Shown here: positions 11,502 through 22,794 of the stretch, piece after piece
How the letters are laid out: each line of letters opens with the position of its first letter
How positions within the stretch are numbered: the first letter of the stretch is position 1
Source of the DNA: Eublepharis macularius
Taxonomy: Eukaryota > Chordata > Lepidosauria > Squamata > Eublepharidae
DNA: 64,000 bases
NCBI RefSeq assembly: GCF_028583425.1
Contig: NC_072805.1
Location: 14,208,001-14,272,000, forward strand
Direction: 5' to 3'
Made by a program: the position numbers and the translations under genes
Notes under the pieces: model-generated
Seen by the model: only the letters and a program-made list of their open reading frames with translations
What the model was told of the DNA's origin: nothing
Databases searched by the model: none

Positions 11502-11523
11502 TTATTATTATTATTATTATTAT
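11464..11523. repeat. (CTT)n followed by (ATT)n microsatellites
   Basis: Perfect CTT repeats to about 11500 change directly into ATT repeats. Confidence 0.95.
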
Positions 11524-11529
11524 CCCTTA

Positions 11530-12450
11530 CTTAAATAAAGGAAAGTGCTGTCGTCTGTGTTGCTGATAGGACAAAATTGCAAAGCGGTGCGAAAAATATA
11601 GAGGATGAAATTATGAAGAGAAATCAAATTGATGGTTTAGAGGACTAAAAAAGGGGAGGAGTTTAGTCCCCTCCCGAGTAGTTCCAGGGCTGGTTCCTGA
11701 GTATTGCACTTTGTTCTGGAATGTTCAACCTTAACTGCCGTGGTTTGGGGTCAGCTGAGGAGGACGGGGTCATTTAGAATCTCCTGTGGCTCTTTTCTGC
11801 AGGGTTGAGTGTGTTGCTCCTTATGTCCCTCATTTGCCACGTTTAGCATTCAAACGCAAGCAGACAAGCTTTCAAATAAATTATGTAAATAAATAAATAG
11901 AGAGATTCACTGATCCTGTTGTGCTCTCTCGTTCCACATACCACTAATGCAGTTTCTGAACCCTCCTTTCAGACTGTCTGGGGCCATGAAAGCATAACTG
12001 CTATCCAGTTATGAAAACCAAAGCCAATTAAAGGAACCGTTTGAGATACCTATCACAGGCACTCATAGACATAGCTCAAGAGATATAACCCTCCAATAAC
12101 CCTGGCTCTTAAATCTGATCCTTCACTCCAGGGCTTAATTTGACTCTAGATTCACTAGCCCGGAACCCATAAATGTGTGAAGCAACAATAAAGCAGTGCC
12201 TTTGAGTATGTATGGTGCATCATGCGCTTTCCATGGAATGTCATGATGCCAAGCCACAACCTATTTTGCTTTATTTTATTTTGCTGTTAGATCGAATGGT
12301 TTTATGTAAGGGATGCATTTTACTTACACTGATTGTTTTGTTGCCTTAGATACTCTTTTGTTTGCTTGTGGTATTTTCCCAGTTCCTCAATCCCAGCCCC
12401 ACGGCATTGTTTTGTTTCATTAAGAATCTTTGCTGTCAGATGTACATTCT
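11530..12450. other. Unassigned sequence
   Basis: No gene or recognised repeat; AT-rich. Confidence 0.4.
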
Positions 12451-12580
12451 GCATCTGATGAACAGAACTGTGGTGGTTCTCAAAAGCTTATGCTACAATA
12501 GTGTTGATTGGTCTTGAAGATGCTACTGGACTCCTTGCTATTTTGCTACTGCAGACTGGCATGGCTAACTCCTCTGGATC
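12451..12580 (+). mobile_element. Family M (Penelope-tail-like) single arm
   Basis: GCATCTGATGAACAG, then AAAAGCTTATGCTACAATAG and GATGCTACTGGACTC, ending GGCTAACTCCTCTGGATC. It is directly followed by a family A palindrome. Confidence 0.65.
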
Positions 12581-12583
12581 TAA

Positions 12584-12817
12584 GGGCCAAGCTACAAGTG
12601 ACGAATGACACAGGTTGGACACATGTCAGCTTCCCTCAAATTTTGATGGGAAATGTAGGCGTCCTGGTCTTGCAGCTTGGCTCTCCGACTGCTGTCCAAT
12701 GGACTTTTCAACTGTCACTTGTCCAACATTCTGCCAAGCTGCCTACATTTCCCATCAAAACTTGAGGGAAGCTGACAAGTGTCCAACCTGTGTCATTCGT
12801 CACTTGTAGTTTGGCCC
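12584..12817. mobile_element. Palindromic Harbinger-like MITE, family A copy 3
   Basis: GGGCCAAGCTACAAGTGACG and inverse, flanked by TAA on both sides. The arms carry TTGATGGGAAATGTAGGC. Confidence 0.82.
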
Positions 12818-13051
12818 TAAGACATACAGTGAAATCCTAGGCATTGATTTCAGTAGGCTTAGCCTGAGTAACTCTGCTTAGGATTTCACTGTTAATTGTC
12901 TTATCATATTTTGTATTCTGCTCTCTGATTGACTAAATAGTCTTTCTCATACTTCTGCTCAGCCTCATTCCATTATTCTGTTTTACAGGAATCCGTTATG
13001 TTAGATTCAAATGTTTTCATCATACTTCGTAATTCACAGAATAGTTCTTAT

Positions 13052-13498
13052 CAGGGCTCATTTTGAGAGGGAACGTGCAGGAACGCAGTTCTGGCAGTTC
13101 CCCAAAGAGGTCACTTGTCAGGTGGCCCCGCCCACCTGACCCTCGGCAATTTTGGGCCCATTTCAGCCTGGATTGGGGCCGAAACGACCCGGATCGGGCC
13201 TCTGATAGGTGGTGGATCACTCTCCCACTCAGCAGTGGCCCAATCCTGACTGTTTTGGGCCCCTTTTCAGCCATTTTCAGCCCCTTTTTGCCATTTTGGG
13301 CCCAATTTCAGTCCTGAATGGCCACGATTGGGTCCAAAACAGCCAGGATAGGAGATGTCAGGGGGTGTGGCATATGCAAACCAGTTATGCTAATGACACA
13401 CTTCCAGTGATGGCAAGGATGTGGCATACACTAATGAGTTAAGCTAATGAGTTATGCTAATGAGTTCCTCCAGCTCTTTTTGTACGAAATAACCCGTG
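13052..13498 (-). mobile_element. hAT MITE, family B copy 1
   Basis: Starts CAGGGCTCATTTTGAG and ends in the decayed inverse of CAGGGGTCATTTCGTA; perfect target duplication GTTCTTAT on both sides. The interior has repeated CATTTTGGGCCC-type motifs. Confidence 0.88.
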
Positions 13499-13560
13499 GT
13501 TCTTATCATGTTTGCAATTACCTTGAGACCCAGTAAGAAAAGCAGGAATCCTTCAGATTT

Positions 13561-13743
13561 CAGGGGGTCTGTGAACTGGGATGGGGAAAATATTACAGCT
13601 TTATTTTCACGATATTTTCGATGTAATTGATTTCCTTGTATAATCCTATGTCTTTTGTTTTATGCATTTAAAAACATTCCGAGAAAGGCTTCACCAGACT
13701 GCCAAAGGGCTCCACAGCACAGAAAAGTTTAAGAACCCCCCTG
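13561..13743. mobile_element. Old hAT remnant
   Basis: CAGGGGGTCTGTGAACTGGG at the left and AAGTTTAAGAACCCCCCTG at the right, with CACCAGACTGCCAAAGGG between. It resembles a hAT family also found in mammals, implying an old amniote element. Confidence 0.5.
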
Positions 13744-14084
13744 CTAACCACTCAAGGAAGCTAACCACCACTACCGCTGCCTAGAGAACTGCCAAGGAAG
13801 GGAGCAGTGGGGGGCATGAGTCAACGCAACCAAATGCACAAGGATAGGAGGAAAATCAAACGGGCGAGTCAGCAGCACTGCCAGTTCTCCAAGCAAAGTC
13901 CAAGCCTGCCCTGGAAGGTTTTATAACCCTGGGCTGGAATAGGCAGCGTAGGCAGAAGGGAGGTCCTGTGAATTAAAAGCCCTGCAAACTGCACAGTGAA
14001 CAGGGGTTGTCAAATTTACTGTGTCAGATATGAGTTGATCTCTAGGCCTGTTTGGTTTAGCACTGAACGATTCAAAGGTTGCAG

Positions 14085-14254
14085 GGCCATTTCCACACTA
14101 CTTACCTTCATCTGGAATACCGTGGAATGTCGCGAAAAAATGCAGAAGGCAGCGTCTTCTCGCGCAAAACTTGCACGAGAAGATGCTATCTTCCGCGGTT
14201 TTTTCATGACATTCCACAGCATTCCGGATGAAGGTAAGTAGTGTGGAAACAGCC
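14085..14254. mobile_element. Inverted-end DNA transposon, family E copy 2
   Basis: Ends GGCCATTTCCACACTACTTA and inverted GGCTGTTTCCACACTACTTA; the interior again contains AGCGTCTTCTCGCGC-like motifs. No clear target duplication. Confidence 0.6.
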
Positions 14255-14614
14255 ATAGTTTGTATCGGCCCACACCCCCAAACCGCACATGCACAAAAAC
14301 ATTACTGATCCAAACCGATCAGCAGCCATTAACATAGCTAAAGACTACTTAGTAGGGATCTCATTCCCCCAGTGGGGGTGGGGGATCCCCCGTTCCCACT
14401 TTTCACCCCTGGCACTGCTTATCTGGCCAGCAGGGAGAAAGGCAGGGAACGGGCTTCCCAGGCACGCTCCCAGGGCCGACACAATGACATCACTGATGTC
14501 ATTGTGCTGCCCTCCAAGTGCTCCCACGCTTCACAGCAAGCTGGTTTAGGCCCCAAACGGCCAAATCATGCTTGTTTGGGGCCCAAATTGGCCTGCTGCA
14601 AAGTGCGCGTACTC

Positions 14615-15248
14615 TAGGGCTGCCAGATCACCCTGCCACCCCCACCCCTCCCTACCTGGCCAGCGGGGGGGGGGGGGGTGCGCAGCTTCCATGCGTGCCC
14701 CCCTGCGGCCCCGCACGCAGCAACTGCCGAGAGCAGGCCTGTTTTGGCCTGGATCGGGGCCCCTGTGGAGCACTGGAGCATTCCTGTGCTCTGCAGGGGC
14801 CCACAACGGGGCCCGATCCGCGCCAAAATGGGCCTGATCCATGCCAAAATGGATGCGGATCGGGCCCGTTTTGGCACGGATTGGGCCCATTGTGGGCCCC
14901 TGCAGAGCGCAGGAACGCTCCCACGCTCCACAGGGGCCTAAAACGGGCCCAATCCGTGCTGAAACGGACCCGATCCGTGCCAAAATGGGTGCTGATCAGG
15001 CCCGTTTGGGTACAGATTGGGCCCGTTGTGGGCCCCTGCGGAGCGCAGGAATGCTTCTGTGCTCCACAGGAGCCCACAACGGGCCCGATCCATGCCCAAA
15101 CAGGCTGCATGGTGATGTCACTTCCCAGCAGTGATGTCATCATGCTTGCAGGAGCGCGCGCGTGCACTATGCACGCGCGCACCCCCCCTCCAGGGAAGAG
15201 CCAGGTCTCAATCTCCCGCTGGGAGATCAAGGGGGCCTGGCAACCCTA
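14615..15248. mobile_element. Inner hAT with tandem-repeat interior
   Basis: TAGGGCTGCCAGATC at the left and GGCCTGGCAACCCTA at the right, flanked by GCGTACTC and GCGTGCTC (7 of 8). The GC-rich interior is a roughly 136-bp tandem array. The long open frames on both strands follow from the repeats and are not genes. Confidence 0.75.
14758..15090. repeat. 136-bp GC-rich tandem repeat, about 2.5 units
   Basis: GAGCACTGG/GAGCGCAGG marks recur at 14768, 14905 and 15041, with shared CGGGCCCGATCCGTGCCAAA blocks. Lies within the inner hAT. Confidence 0.75.
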
Positions 15249-15395
15249 GCGTGCTCTCCCAGCCTTGCATGATGACATCACTTCCTGGAAGTGATGTCAT
15301 CATGCTGGCACATGCAAGAAGTGTTCCAGTACTGCCAGGAAGGTAAGCACGGGTCCCCCCTCTCCCGCCAGGAGGGTAAGGGGACCTGGCAGCCC

Positions 15396-15580
15396 TAGGG
15401 TTGCTAGCACAAGTTAGGAAATTCCTGGAGATCTGGAGAGGTGAAACCTGGAGAAACCTGGAGAAAGTGGAGTTTGGGGAGGGAAAGGACCTCGGCAAAG
15501 CATAATTTCATAGAGTCCACCCCCAGACCAGTTGTAATTCCGGGGGATCTCCAGCCACTACCTGGAGGCTGGCAACCCTA
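15396..15580. mobile_element. hAT MITE, family D, inserted in the outer element's end
   Basis: TAGGGTTGCTAGC at the left and GGCTGGCAACCCTA at the right, flanked on both sides by GGCAGCCC, which is part of the outer element's terminal repeat. Confidence 0.85.
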
Positions 15581-15599
15581 GGCAGCCCTAATACTTAGA

Positions 15600-16885
15600 C
15601 AAACATCAAACAATATGATTTTTTTTAAAAAACCCTGAAGTTTCTTCTTCTTAATTACTGTCTCCATGACTGAAGTCATATAAACAGCGAGCCATCATGT
15701 TCAAATTCAGCTTTTTATTCATGACTGATTTATAAGATTTGGGACTGATTTAACTGTCTGTTGCGCTGCCTCTGGAGCACAGCAGTGGTAAAAAGAGGAG
15801 AGGAGAAGGAGAACTCAGGCTGTGCGAGAACCCGCATGAGCAGCCCATTGCCTCCTATTGCACTGTTGGGAATGAACGCCATGCAGCAACCTGTCAAACA
15901 GCCACAGACAGGTCAGTGAACAGGCAAACAGTCCATTGAAAAATCAGCCTCCTGTTTGCAGCTGGTGAACAGGACGTGAACGGAGCCGACAGGTGTTCAG
16001 GTATTCTCACCCTGCAGCTTGTAAGGACTTTATAGCCCCTGAAGCCTTTGAAGGGCAGCAGAGCACAGAGCCAGCATTTCCGAGTTCTCTGTACTATGCC
16101 ATGAAGCTCACTACAACCATCTGTTTCTGAGTCTAGCCCACTTTGCAGGGCTGTATGGATAAAAGGGAAAGAGGAAAAACATTCGTGGTGCCCTGAGCTC
16201 CTTGGGGTAAGGGCAAGACAAAAACGTATTACAGAGCCCTGAAGTCTATCATTCTGAGAAAGCACATGTGATATTTTCCAGAACTTCCATGGAGCTTGGA
16301 CAAATCTGTACCCCATTTTAGAAATTAATTGTTAACTAGGAGACAACTAATGCATACATCTTAGGAATGGCAACACAGACGGTCAAAATCACTGATTTTC
16401 TCGGGACGTGCAAAAAAGCAGATACTAAGATTGTTCAGGGTCAGGGTTTATGTGCATTTTCCTCAGAAAAATGGGAATTGAAACATTCAACATTCCCAGC
16501 TGACACGAGACGCTTGTTTGCCTTTTGTACTTGGAGCTGAAGGCAGCACTTCAAACGACGTCTCAGCCAGGCAAAGGAGCGTGTGCGGTTTGCTTCATTT
16601 GTTTGTATTCATATTACAATTTATACCCTGACAAATCGATCTAAACATGTTCTCCTGACAGCCAATAGTAAACAATAAAATACAACCATAAAGCCTAGTA
16701 AGCAGCAATTAAAGCCATAATGAAACATTAAAACCGCATGCTTAGCCAGTATAGACATGTAAAACACTGCAGGGGGGGGGGGGGCAGGATCAGTGTAGTT
16801 TGCTCCAGAATTTGTTGTTGTTGCTACATTCTAGCTCCATCCTGAGAAGAATAGAGGTGGGGGATTCTTGACCCCACCTACTAGG
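15600..16885. other. Mostly unassigned
   Basis: No gene recognised. A SINE-body-like stretch (GGGGTAAGGGCAAGAC) lies near 16200. AT-rich from 16600, with a G run at about 16770. Confidence 0.4.
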
Positions 16886-16890
16886 CTTGG

Positions 16891-17063
16891 AGAATTCCAT
16901 GTTGGAGAATTCCTGGAGATTGGGTGGGGGGAGGTAAGGAGGATGGGGCTTGGGGAGGGGAAAACCTCAGCCCACCCTCCAAACCTGCCATTTTCTCCAA
17001 ATGATGATCAGTTGCAATTCCAGGAAATTTCCAGGTCCTACTTGAAAACTGGCAAGCCCACCA
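16891..17063. mobile_element. hAT MITE, family D (old copy)
   Basis: CTAGGCTTGGAGAATTCC at the left and GAAAACTGGCAAGCCC at the right, with the CCATTTTCTCC family interior. Termini decayed. Confidence 0.5.
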
Positions 17064-17211
17064 CCCGCCCATCCGGCAGCTACCGCATGTCTCCCTCTCT
17101 TCTTAATGAGCTGCATTCTTCCCCTCCAACCCCCCCCCAACCAGCCAACTCTAAAGCCTTCCTCCGCTCTAAGGATCTTTCATCTGATGGAAGAGGCTCT
17201 TTAGTTTGGAG

Positions 17212-17438
17212 CAGGGCTTTTCTTCTGGGAAAAGAGGTGGTGGAACTCAGTGGGTTGCCCTCGGAGAAAATGGTCACATGGCTGGTGGCCCCGCCCCCTG
17301 ATCTCCAGGCAGAGGGGAGTTGAGATTGCCCTCCGTGCCTCTGTATGGAGATCAGGGGGCGGGGCCACCAGCCATGTGACCATTTTCAAGAGGTTCCGGA
17401 ACTCCGTTCCCCCGCGTTCCCCCTGAAAAAAAGCCCTG
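17212..17438. mobile_element. hAT MITE, family C copy 2
   Basis: CAGGGCTTTTCTTC and inverted CAGGGCTTTTTTTC; flanks GTTTGGAG and GTCTGGAG (7 of 8). The central palindrome is shortened compared with copy 1. Confidence 0.83.
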
Positions 17439-17496
17439 GTCTGGAGGAAGGATTGACACTTGGCTGAGCAGATCGGGAGGGTACAAGCCAGCAGGC

Positions 17497-18150
17497 TGGA
17501 TCCGGGCTAATTTTTCCGCTCATGGGAAGGAAGGTAGCATTTCTGCCAGTTCCGTCTTTCTGCCCTCCATTTGGTCCTCCTCATGCCATTTCCCTGCAGA
17601 GCAGCATTTGGGGGGGGGATCAATAGGCTGCAGGGAGCAGGGGAGGGGGGGGAATTCTGTTCAGGTGACAGCAGGGGTCATTTTATAGAAAAAGAGTTGG
17701 AGGAACTCATTAGCATAGCTCATTAGCATAACTCATTAGCATATGCCACGTCCTTGACATCGCGGGAAGTGTGTCATTAGCATAACTGATTTGCATATGC
17801 CACACCCCCTGACATCACCTACCCTGGCTGTTTTGGACTCAATCCTAGCCATTCAGGGCCGAAGTTGGGCCCAAAATGGCAAAAGGGGGCTGAAAATGGC
17901 CGAAAAGGGGCCCAAACCGGTCAGGATCAGGCCACTGCTGAGTGGGAGAGTGATCCACCACCCGTCAGAGGCCCAATCCGGGTCCAGGCTGAAACGGGCC
18001 CAAAATAGCCAAGGATCAGGTGGGCAGGGCCACCTGACATGTGACCTCTTTGGGGAACTGCCGGAACTGCGTTCCTGCACGTTCCCCCTCAAAATGAGCC
18101 CTGGGTGACAGCAGTGCTTTCCGTTAGTGGAAAATTTAGTCTGTACAGAC
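17497..18150. mobile_element. Family F MITE copy interrupted by a hAT
   Basis: GGCTGGATCCGGGCTAA at the left and a decayed TTTAGTCTGTACAGAC at the right bracket the hAT at 17672-18103. The interior resembles 9501-9731 (CTGCAGAGCAGCATTTG). Confidence 0.5.
17672..18103 (+). mobile_element. hAT MITE, family B copy 2
   Basis: CAGGGGTCATTTTATAG at the left and CTCAAAATGAGCCCTG at the right; perfect target duplication GGTGACAG. Confidence 0.9.
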
Positions 18151-18283
18151 TTCCTCCGCTCTAAGGATCTTTAGTCTGTACCCAGCACCTAGGGTTTTTG
18201 AAAAAGCATGATATGACATCAACCTGTTGAGAGTTCCTGTACACCCCCCGAAAGACAGCCAACGCAGGGCTGTGGAGCAAGCC

Positions 18284-18475
18284 TAGGGATGCCAACTCTA
18301 GATCCAGGCATTTCTGGAGATATGGGAGGGGAGCCTAAGGAGGGCAAGGTTTAAGCAGGGCCAGGTCCGCAGCAAAGCACAATGCCACAGAGTCCACCCT
18401 CCAAAGCTGCCGTTTCTCCCAGGGGGAGATCAGTCGCAAATCCGGTAGGTTTCCAGGCCCCTCCTGGAACCCTAT
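18284..18475. mobile_element. hAT MITE, family D (old copy)
   Basis: TAGGGATGCCAACTC start with an AATGCCACAGAGTCCACCC interior; the right end is decayed. Confidence 0.5.
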
Positions 18476-18544
18476 AGATCCTATAAGCAGCTGCCTGTGA
18501 TGCAGGCACCACTCTAGCGATCCGGAGGAATGATCTAGCTCTGA

Positions 18545-18746
18545 GAGCCAAGCCACAAGTGACGCCTGACCCAGGTTGGACACTTGTCAGCTTCCCTCAA
18601 GTGTTGATGGGAAATGTAGGCGTCCTGGTCTTGCAGCTGTAATGGAGAGCCAGGCTGTAAAACCAGGACGCCTACATTTCCCATCAAAACTTGAGGGAAG
18701 CTGACAAGTGTCCAACCTGTATAAGGCGTCACTTGTAGCTTGGCTC
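18545..18746. mobile_element. Palindromic Harbinger-like MITE, family A copy 4
   Basis: GAGCCAAGCCACAAGTGACG and inverse, TGA on both sides, near-perfect palindrome. Confidence 0.85.
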
Positions 18747-18921
18747 TGAGTGCTTGGAGGAAAACCTCCTTCCGGCTTGCTTGCTCTCTCTTTGGTTCTT
18801 AAGCATGCACGAATGGAAGAAAAGAGCAAACGCAGCTGGTTTGAAGGCGTGCCTTGCAAATCGACGCCTGCAGACTTTTGTGTCAAGTTGGGAAGGGGGC
18901 AGAGAGTGGCTGTTACAATAC

Positions 18922-18948
18922 AACACACACACACACACACACACACAC
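18922..18948. repeat. (CA)n microsatellite
   Basis: Uninterrupted CA dinucleotides. Confidence 0.95.
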
Positions 18949-19072
18949 CCCACCAGCAATCCTGAACTGCTCACCAAACTGTTTGCCCCATCCCTTTGTC
19001 CACTCCTCCTTAATAACCACCTCTTTAAATCACAGACATGCACAATGGGAAAAGAAGATGACTTTCTCCTCT

Positions 19073-19287
19073 TTAGAAAAGAGCCCAGTAGCACCTTTAA
19101 GACTAACCAACTTCACTGTAGCATAAGCTTTCGAGAACCACAGCTCTCTTCATCAGATGCATCTGATGAAGAGAACTGTGGTTCTCAAAGGCTTATGCTA
19201 CAGTAAAGTTGGTTAGTCTTAAAGGTGCTACTGGACTCTTTTCTATTTTGCTACTAGTACAGACTAACACGGCTAACTCCTCTGCAT
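19073..19287. mobile_element. Inverted dimer of a Penelope-tail-like retroelement (family M)
   Basis: Two head-to-head arms meet at CATCAGATGCATCTGATG. Each arm reads outward through AGCTTATGCTACAGTAAAG-type sequence to GGTGCTACTGGACTC. The insert is flanked by a perfect 11-bp duplication CTTTCTCCTCT (19062-19072 and 19288-19298). The right arm extends further, to GGCTAACTCCTCTGCAT. Assignment to Penelope-like elements is by analogy of dimer structure and tail. Confidence 0.7.
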
Positions 19288-19839
19288 CTTTCTCCTCTAT
19301 GGAGGAGCGATTCATCTTTCTCCACTGAGGTTGGAATGAAGAACGCAAGGAGGAGAGAGAAGCTGGAAAGGCCCAAGATTCTTTCCAGCTCAGAGGCTGC
19401 AACTGGGCCCACCGGGAGGCCCTTCGTGAAGGGAAGCCTGTGGAGGGATGCTGGAGGCTTCGCTTTGCCCTGCGAGATGGAGATACCCATTGCGTAATCT
19501 TGACAGAACCTTGGCTCTTAGCCAGAGTGCAATTCTTGCTGCATTCTCTGAGGCTCCATGATTCACCCAATGACGCTCCTCCCACTTTCTCCTCTGCTTG
19601 ATTTGATTTTCCCAAAGGCGAGTTATTAAATTTGGGAAATGAGAAACAATGGGCAAGAAAACAAACAAACAAACTTGTTAAGCTTGATCCAGGTAGAAAT
19701 ATGCCCAAACTCCCAGCTTTCCATCCATTCTGCTTTATGCTTCTTCTTGTTCTCAAGTTGGGTACTATGGAAATGAAACTTGCCCTGAAGGCCCCACTGT
19801 GGAGTACGGACGACTAGTTGGCAATGTGTGAAGCGCAGG

Positions 19840-20035
19840 TCAAGCTGCCTTATAACGGAGTCAGACGGTTGGTCTGTCAAAGAGAGCATTGCCTTCTCTG
19901 ACTGGCAGCTGCTCTCCAGGGTCTCAGGTGGGGGTCTTTGACCCTACCTGATCTTTTTAACGGGAGATTGGATCTGGGGCCTTCCGCATGCAAAGCCAAC
20001 GCCCTGCAACCGAGCCATGACCCCTTTCCCTCGGC
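19840..20035 (-). mobile_element. SINE (tRNA-like, antisense)
   Basis: GCTGCCTTATAACGGAGTCA at one end and TGGGGCCTTCCGCATGCAAA near the other, a combination common in reptile SINEs. Confidence 0.55.
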
Positions 20036-20340
20036 AGCACCTAGTTCCAATTCTGATATTTCCGGGATATCTTCTCCCTCTCCAGCCTAGGAGCACGAGG
20101 GGCCACATTTTACCTGGCAGGAGAACTTTCCTCCTGAAATGAGGCTTCCTTGAAGGTCTCTATAACCTTAGAGGCCGTTGGGGGTAACTTTCACGTTCAT
20201 GATGTTCCTCAGTTTGAGTACTCCATTCCTTGGGCACTGTTTGAGCTGTCCTCGAGCCAGCTGCCAGTTCTGAGCCCCACCTGACTCTCTGAGCCAGAAG
20301 GTGATTGGCTAGAGCGGACCTGCCTTTCTCCTGCTATGAG

Positions 20341-20751
20341 CAGGGCTCATTTTGAGGGGGAACGCACTGGAACGCAGTTCCGGCAGTTCCCCAAAGAGGT
20401 CACGTGTCAGGTGGCCCCACCCACCTGACTCTTGGCCATTTTGGGCCCGTTTCGGCCTGGATTGGAGCCGAAACAGCCTGGATCGGGTCTCTGATGGGTG
20501 GTGGATCACTCTCCCACTCATCAGCAGCCTGATCCTGACCATTTTTGGCCCCTTTTCAGCCATTTTCAGCCCCTTTTTGCCATTTTGGGCCCTGAATGGC
20601 CAGGATTGGGTCCAAAACAGCCAGGATAGGTGATGTCAGGGGGTGTGGCATATGCAAATCAGTTATACTAATGACACACTTCCAGTGATGGCAAGAGGCG
20701 TGGCACATGCTAATGAGTTATGCTACTGAGTTCCTCCAGGTCTTTTTCTAC
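20341..20751 (-). mobile_element. hAT MITE, family B copy 3, one end missing
   Basis: Begins CAGGGCTCATTTTGAG but stops after TCTTTTTCTAC, lacking the last 13 bp of the family; no matching target duplication. Confidence 0.8.
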
Positions 20752-20759
20752 CTAGGCAT

Positions 20760-21436
20760 GATGGATTCCAGAGGTGGAGATCAGAGGCTGGAGGAGGTCC
20801 ACCAATGAGGGACCCAACAAGGAGGGGGAATAAGCTAGTTTAGGGACCTCAGCCTTCTGGAACATGAAGGCACCTCTGTCAAAGAAATAATTCCAGGTTC
20901 TTATTAAACTCCAGGAGGTGACAGAGGCAGGTAAATTCCCCCTGTAGGAGCTCTGCTTTTGTGTGTTTCTGTGGTTCTCTGTGGTTCTTTAGTGTCTGGC
21001 CCACATGTGATTATTGAGCAACCTTTCTCCTAGAGGGGTAAAACAGAGGGATCTTGCACACCCAGAAAGATGGCGTTTTCACAGGGCTGTCAATTGCCCA
21101 GTGTTTGACTTACACTTTTGGGACTCCGATCTTGAGTTTGGGATCAGGCATTTTGTTGAATAGTCCGGGTACTTGGAAGGGGGGGTGCGGGAGGGAAACT
21201 TTGCTTTTTCGTTCACCCCACATCTTGATCCACCAAAATACACCCGCAGTGCACCAAAATCTGCAAGGCCCAGTCCATTTTAGGAACCATGTTCCACCCC
21301 ATCTTTGGCCTCATCCACTGAGTAACAGGTCACCGGATGGTGACCATTGGAGACATCCTTACATTGGGTTCATTTCACTTAGATCATGCTCATTTCACTA
21401 GCACATGACCAGTCAATGACTGCCGGTGCAGCCTTA
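20760..21436. other. Unassigned sequence
   Basis: No gene or repeat recognised. Confidence 0.4.
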
Positions 21437-21640
21437 TGATGCAGTGTGGCTTTGTAGTTAGAGTGTTGGTCTAGGAACTGGGAGAGCTGGGTTCGAATCC
21501 TCACTCTGCCATAAAGTGCCTTAGATGACTTTGGAAGAGACACCTTCCTTCAGCAGAACCTACTTCATAGGGCTATTGTGAGGATAAGTGAGAGCGAGAG
21601 AACCTTGAGCTCCTTGGAAGAAACATGGGATAAAAATGTT
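21437..21640 (+). mobile_element. tRNA-derived SINE
   Basis: TTTGTAGTTAGAGTGTTGG head, B box GGTTCGAATCC at 21489-21499, ATTGTGAGGATAAG body and a GATAAAAATG tail. Confidence 0.8.
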
Positions 21641-22790
21641 TAGGTAGAAAGCAAGCATGAAGATGGTGACTTTGGTTGGCATTCGCCTTTCCACTGGTCT
21701 GGGAAGGTCTATGGTGGCAGCCAGTGCATGGTAACAATTGCCCTCCTGTTCACTTCAGGGACTTTACACAAAAGAAGTTCCCAATGGATTGTGCCCTGTA
21801 TGAATTAATAGAAGTTATCATACGGATCGTCAGTTCTTGGATACATGCAAAACAACTAGGATGAGATTGTTTTAATAGCATTTATCCAATGGTATATTCC
21901 CCCCCCCCCCCATGCAGGACTGCACTTTCAATTTTCTCCTATAGTGAGAACAGTTAATTTTGGATTGGAAAGTCCTTGTGAAATCAGGAGTTCCTTGATT
22001 TTAACATGTATATACCTTTTCCCCTTATATCTCCACAAAGGAAGGAGCTAGACGCTTTGCTTTTGTTTTCAATTAAAGCTGGGGATTCAGACAACCTGGT
22101 AGACAGATTGCTATAATATTACAATGACATAACAATATTCAGTTGCTAATTTGGGGGCGGGGGGGAAAGCTCTAGGAGGTTGATGGGAATGGTTGTCACT
22201 GGGGGATTATGACAAAGAAAATGCAGGGAAACCTGCTATATGGAAACCCCATCGCCAATGCACTATATTAGCAGCCATAGCAGCAATGGGGAAACTACAC
22301 AAACCCTTCGCTATATGGAAATACTCTGGTTTACCCTTCCATTTGAATGAGGTGGGTTGGAGGCGGCAAAATGGGCTGAACCGTTTCAGACTACAGGTAG
22401 GGGAGTCACACTGTTAATATGTACCCCCTCCCCATGAAAAACTTTCTACAAACACAACATTAGCACATCTAGGAGAGAAGCGATTGCCCAGCCCTTTACA
22501 TGCTATGCTAGTTTTCCGCTTACAAGGAAATATTCACATGAGAGAACTTTGACAAATGTAACCCCTCACCTACAAACTGACATGGTACTTTCTGTTCTTC
22601 CACCTCATACTGCCTAATTCTGCTGCAGGCGTAGATCAGACCTCAACCAGCAGGCTTTGACACCTCCATTTCTTTGCAGCCCCCCCCCCAAACACACACA
22701 CACCTACGCTCCTGCATTCAAGGGATTTTGACTCCTGAAGCCTTTTACTTGTGCTGTGGCTTACACAGGCCAGAGAATAACTTGAGGGGG
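21641..22790. other. Unassigned sequence
   Basis: No gene or repeat recognised; a C run lies at 21899-21911. Confidence 0.4.
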
Positions 22791-22794
22791 CTGG

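Larger units (their letters stand above)
14353..15590. mobile_element. Outer hAT of a three-element nest
   Basis: TAGGGATC at the left and GGCAGCCCTA at the right, flanked by CTACTTAG and ATACTTAG (7 of 8). It contains two other elements (14615-15248 and 15396-15580), each with its own 8-bp duplication. The shared TAGGGYTGCC ends place it near family D. Confidence 0.7.

Noticed and set aside
14518-15249. Open frames of up to 243 codons in the GC-rich nest
   Set aside because: They follow the 136-bp tandem repeat inside a non-autonomous hAT and occur on both strands.
19140-19190. A functional hammerhead ribozyme in the family M arms (CUGAUGA-hairpin-GAAA)
   Set aside because: An extra base precedes the helix and I could not place helix III or a cleavage triplet; kept only as a resemblance.
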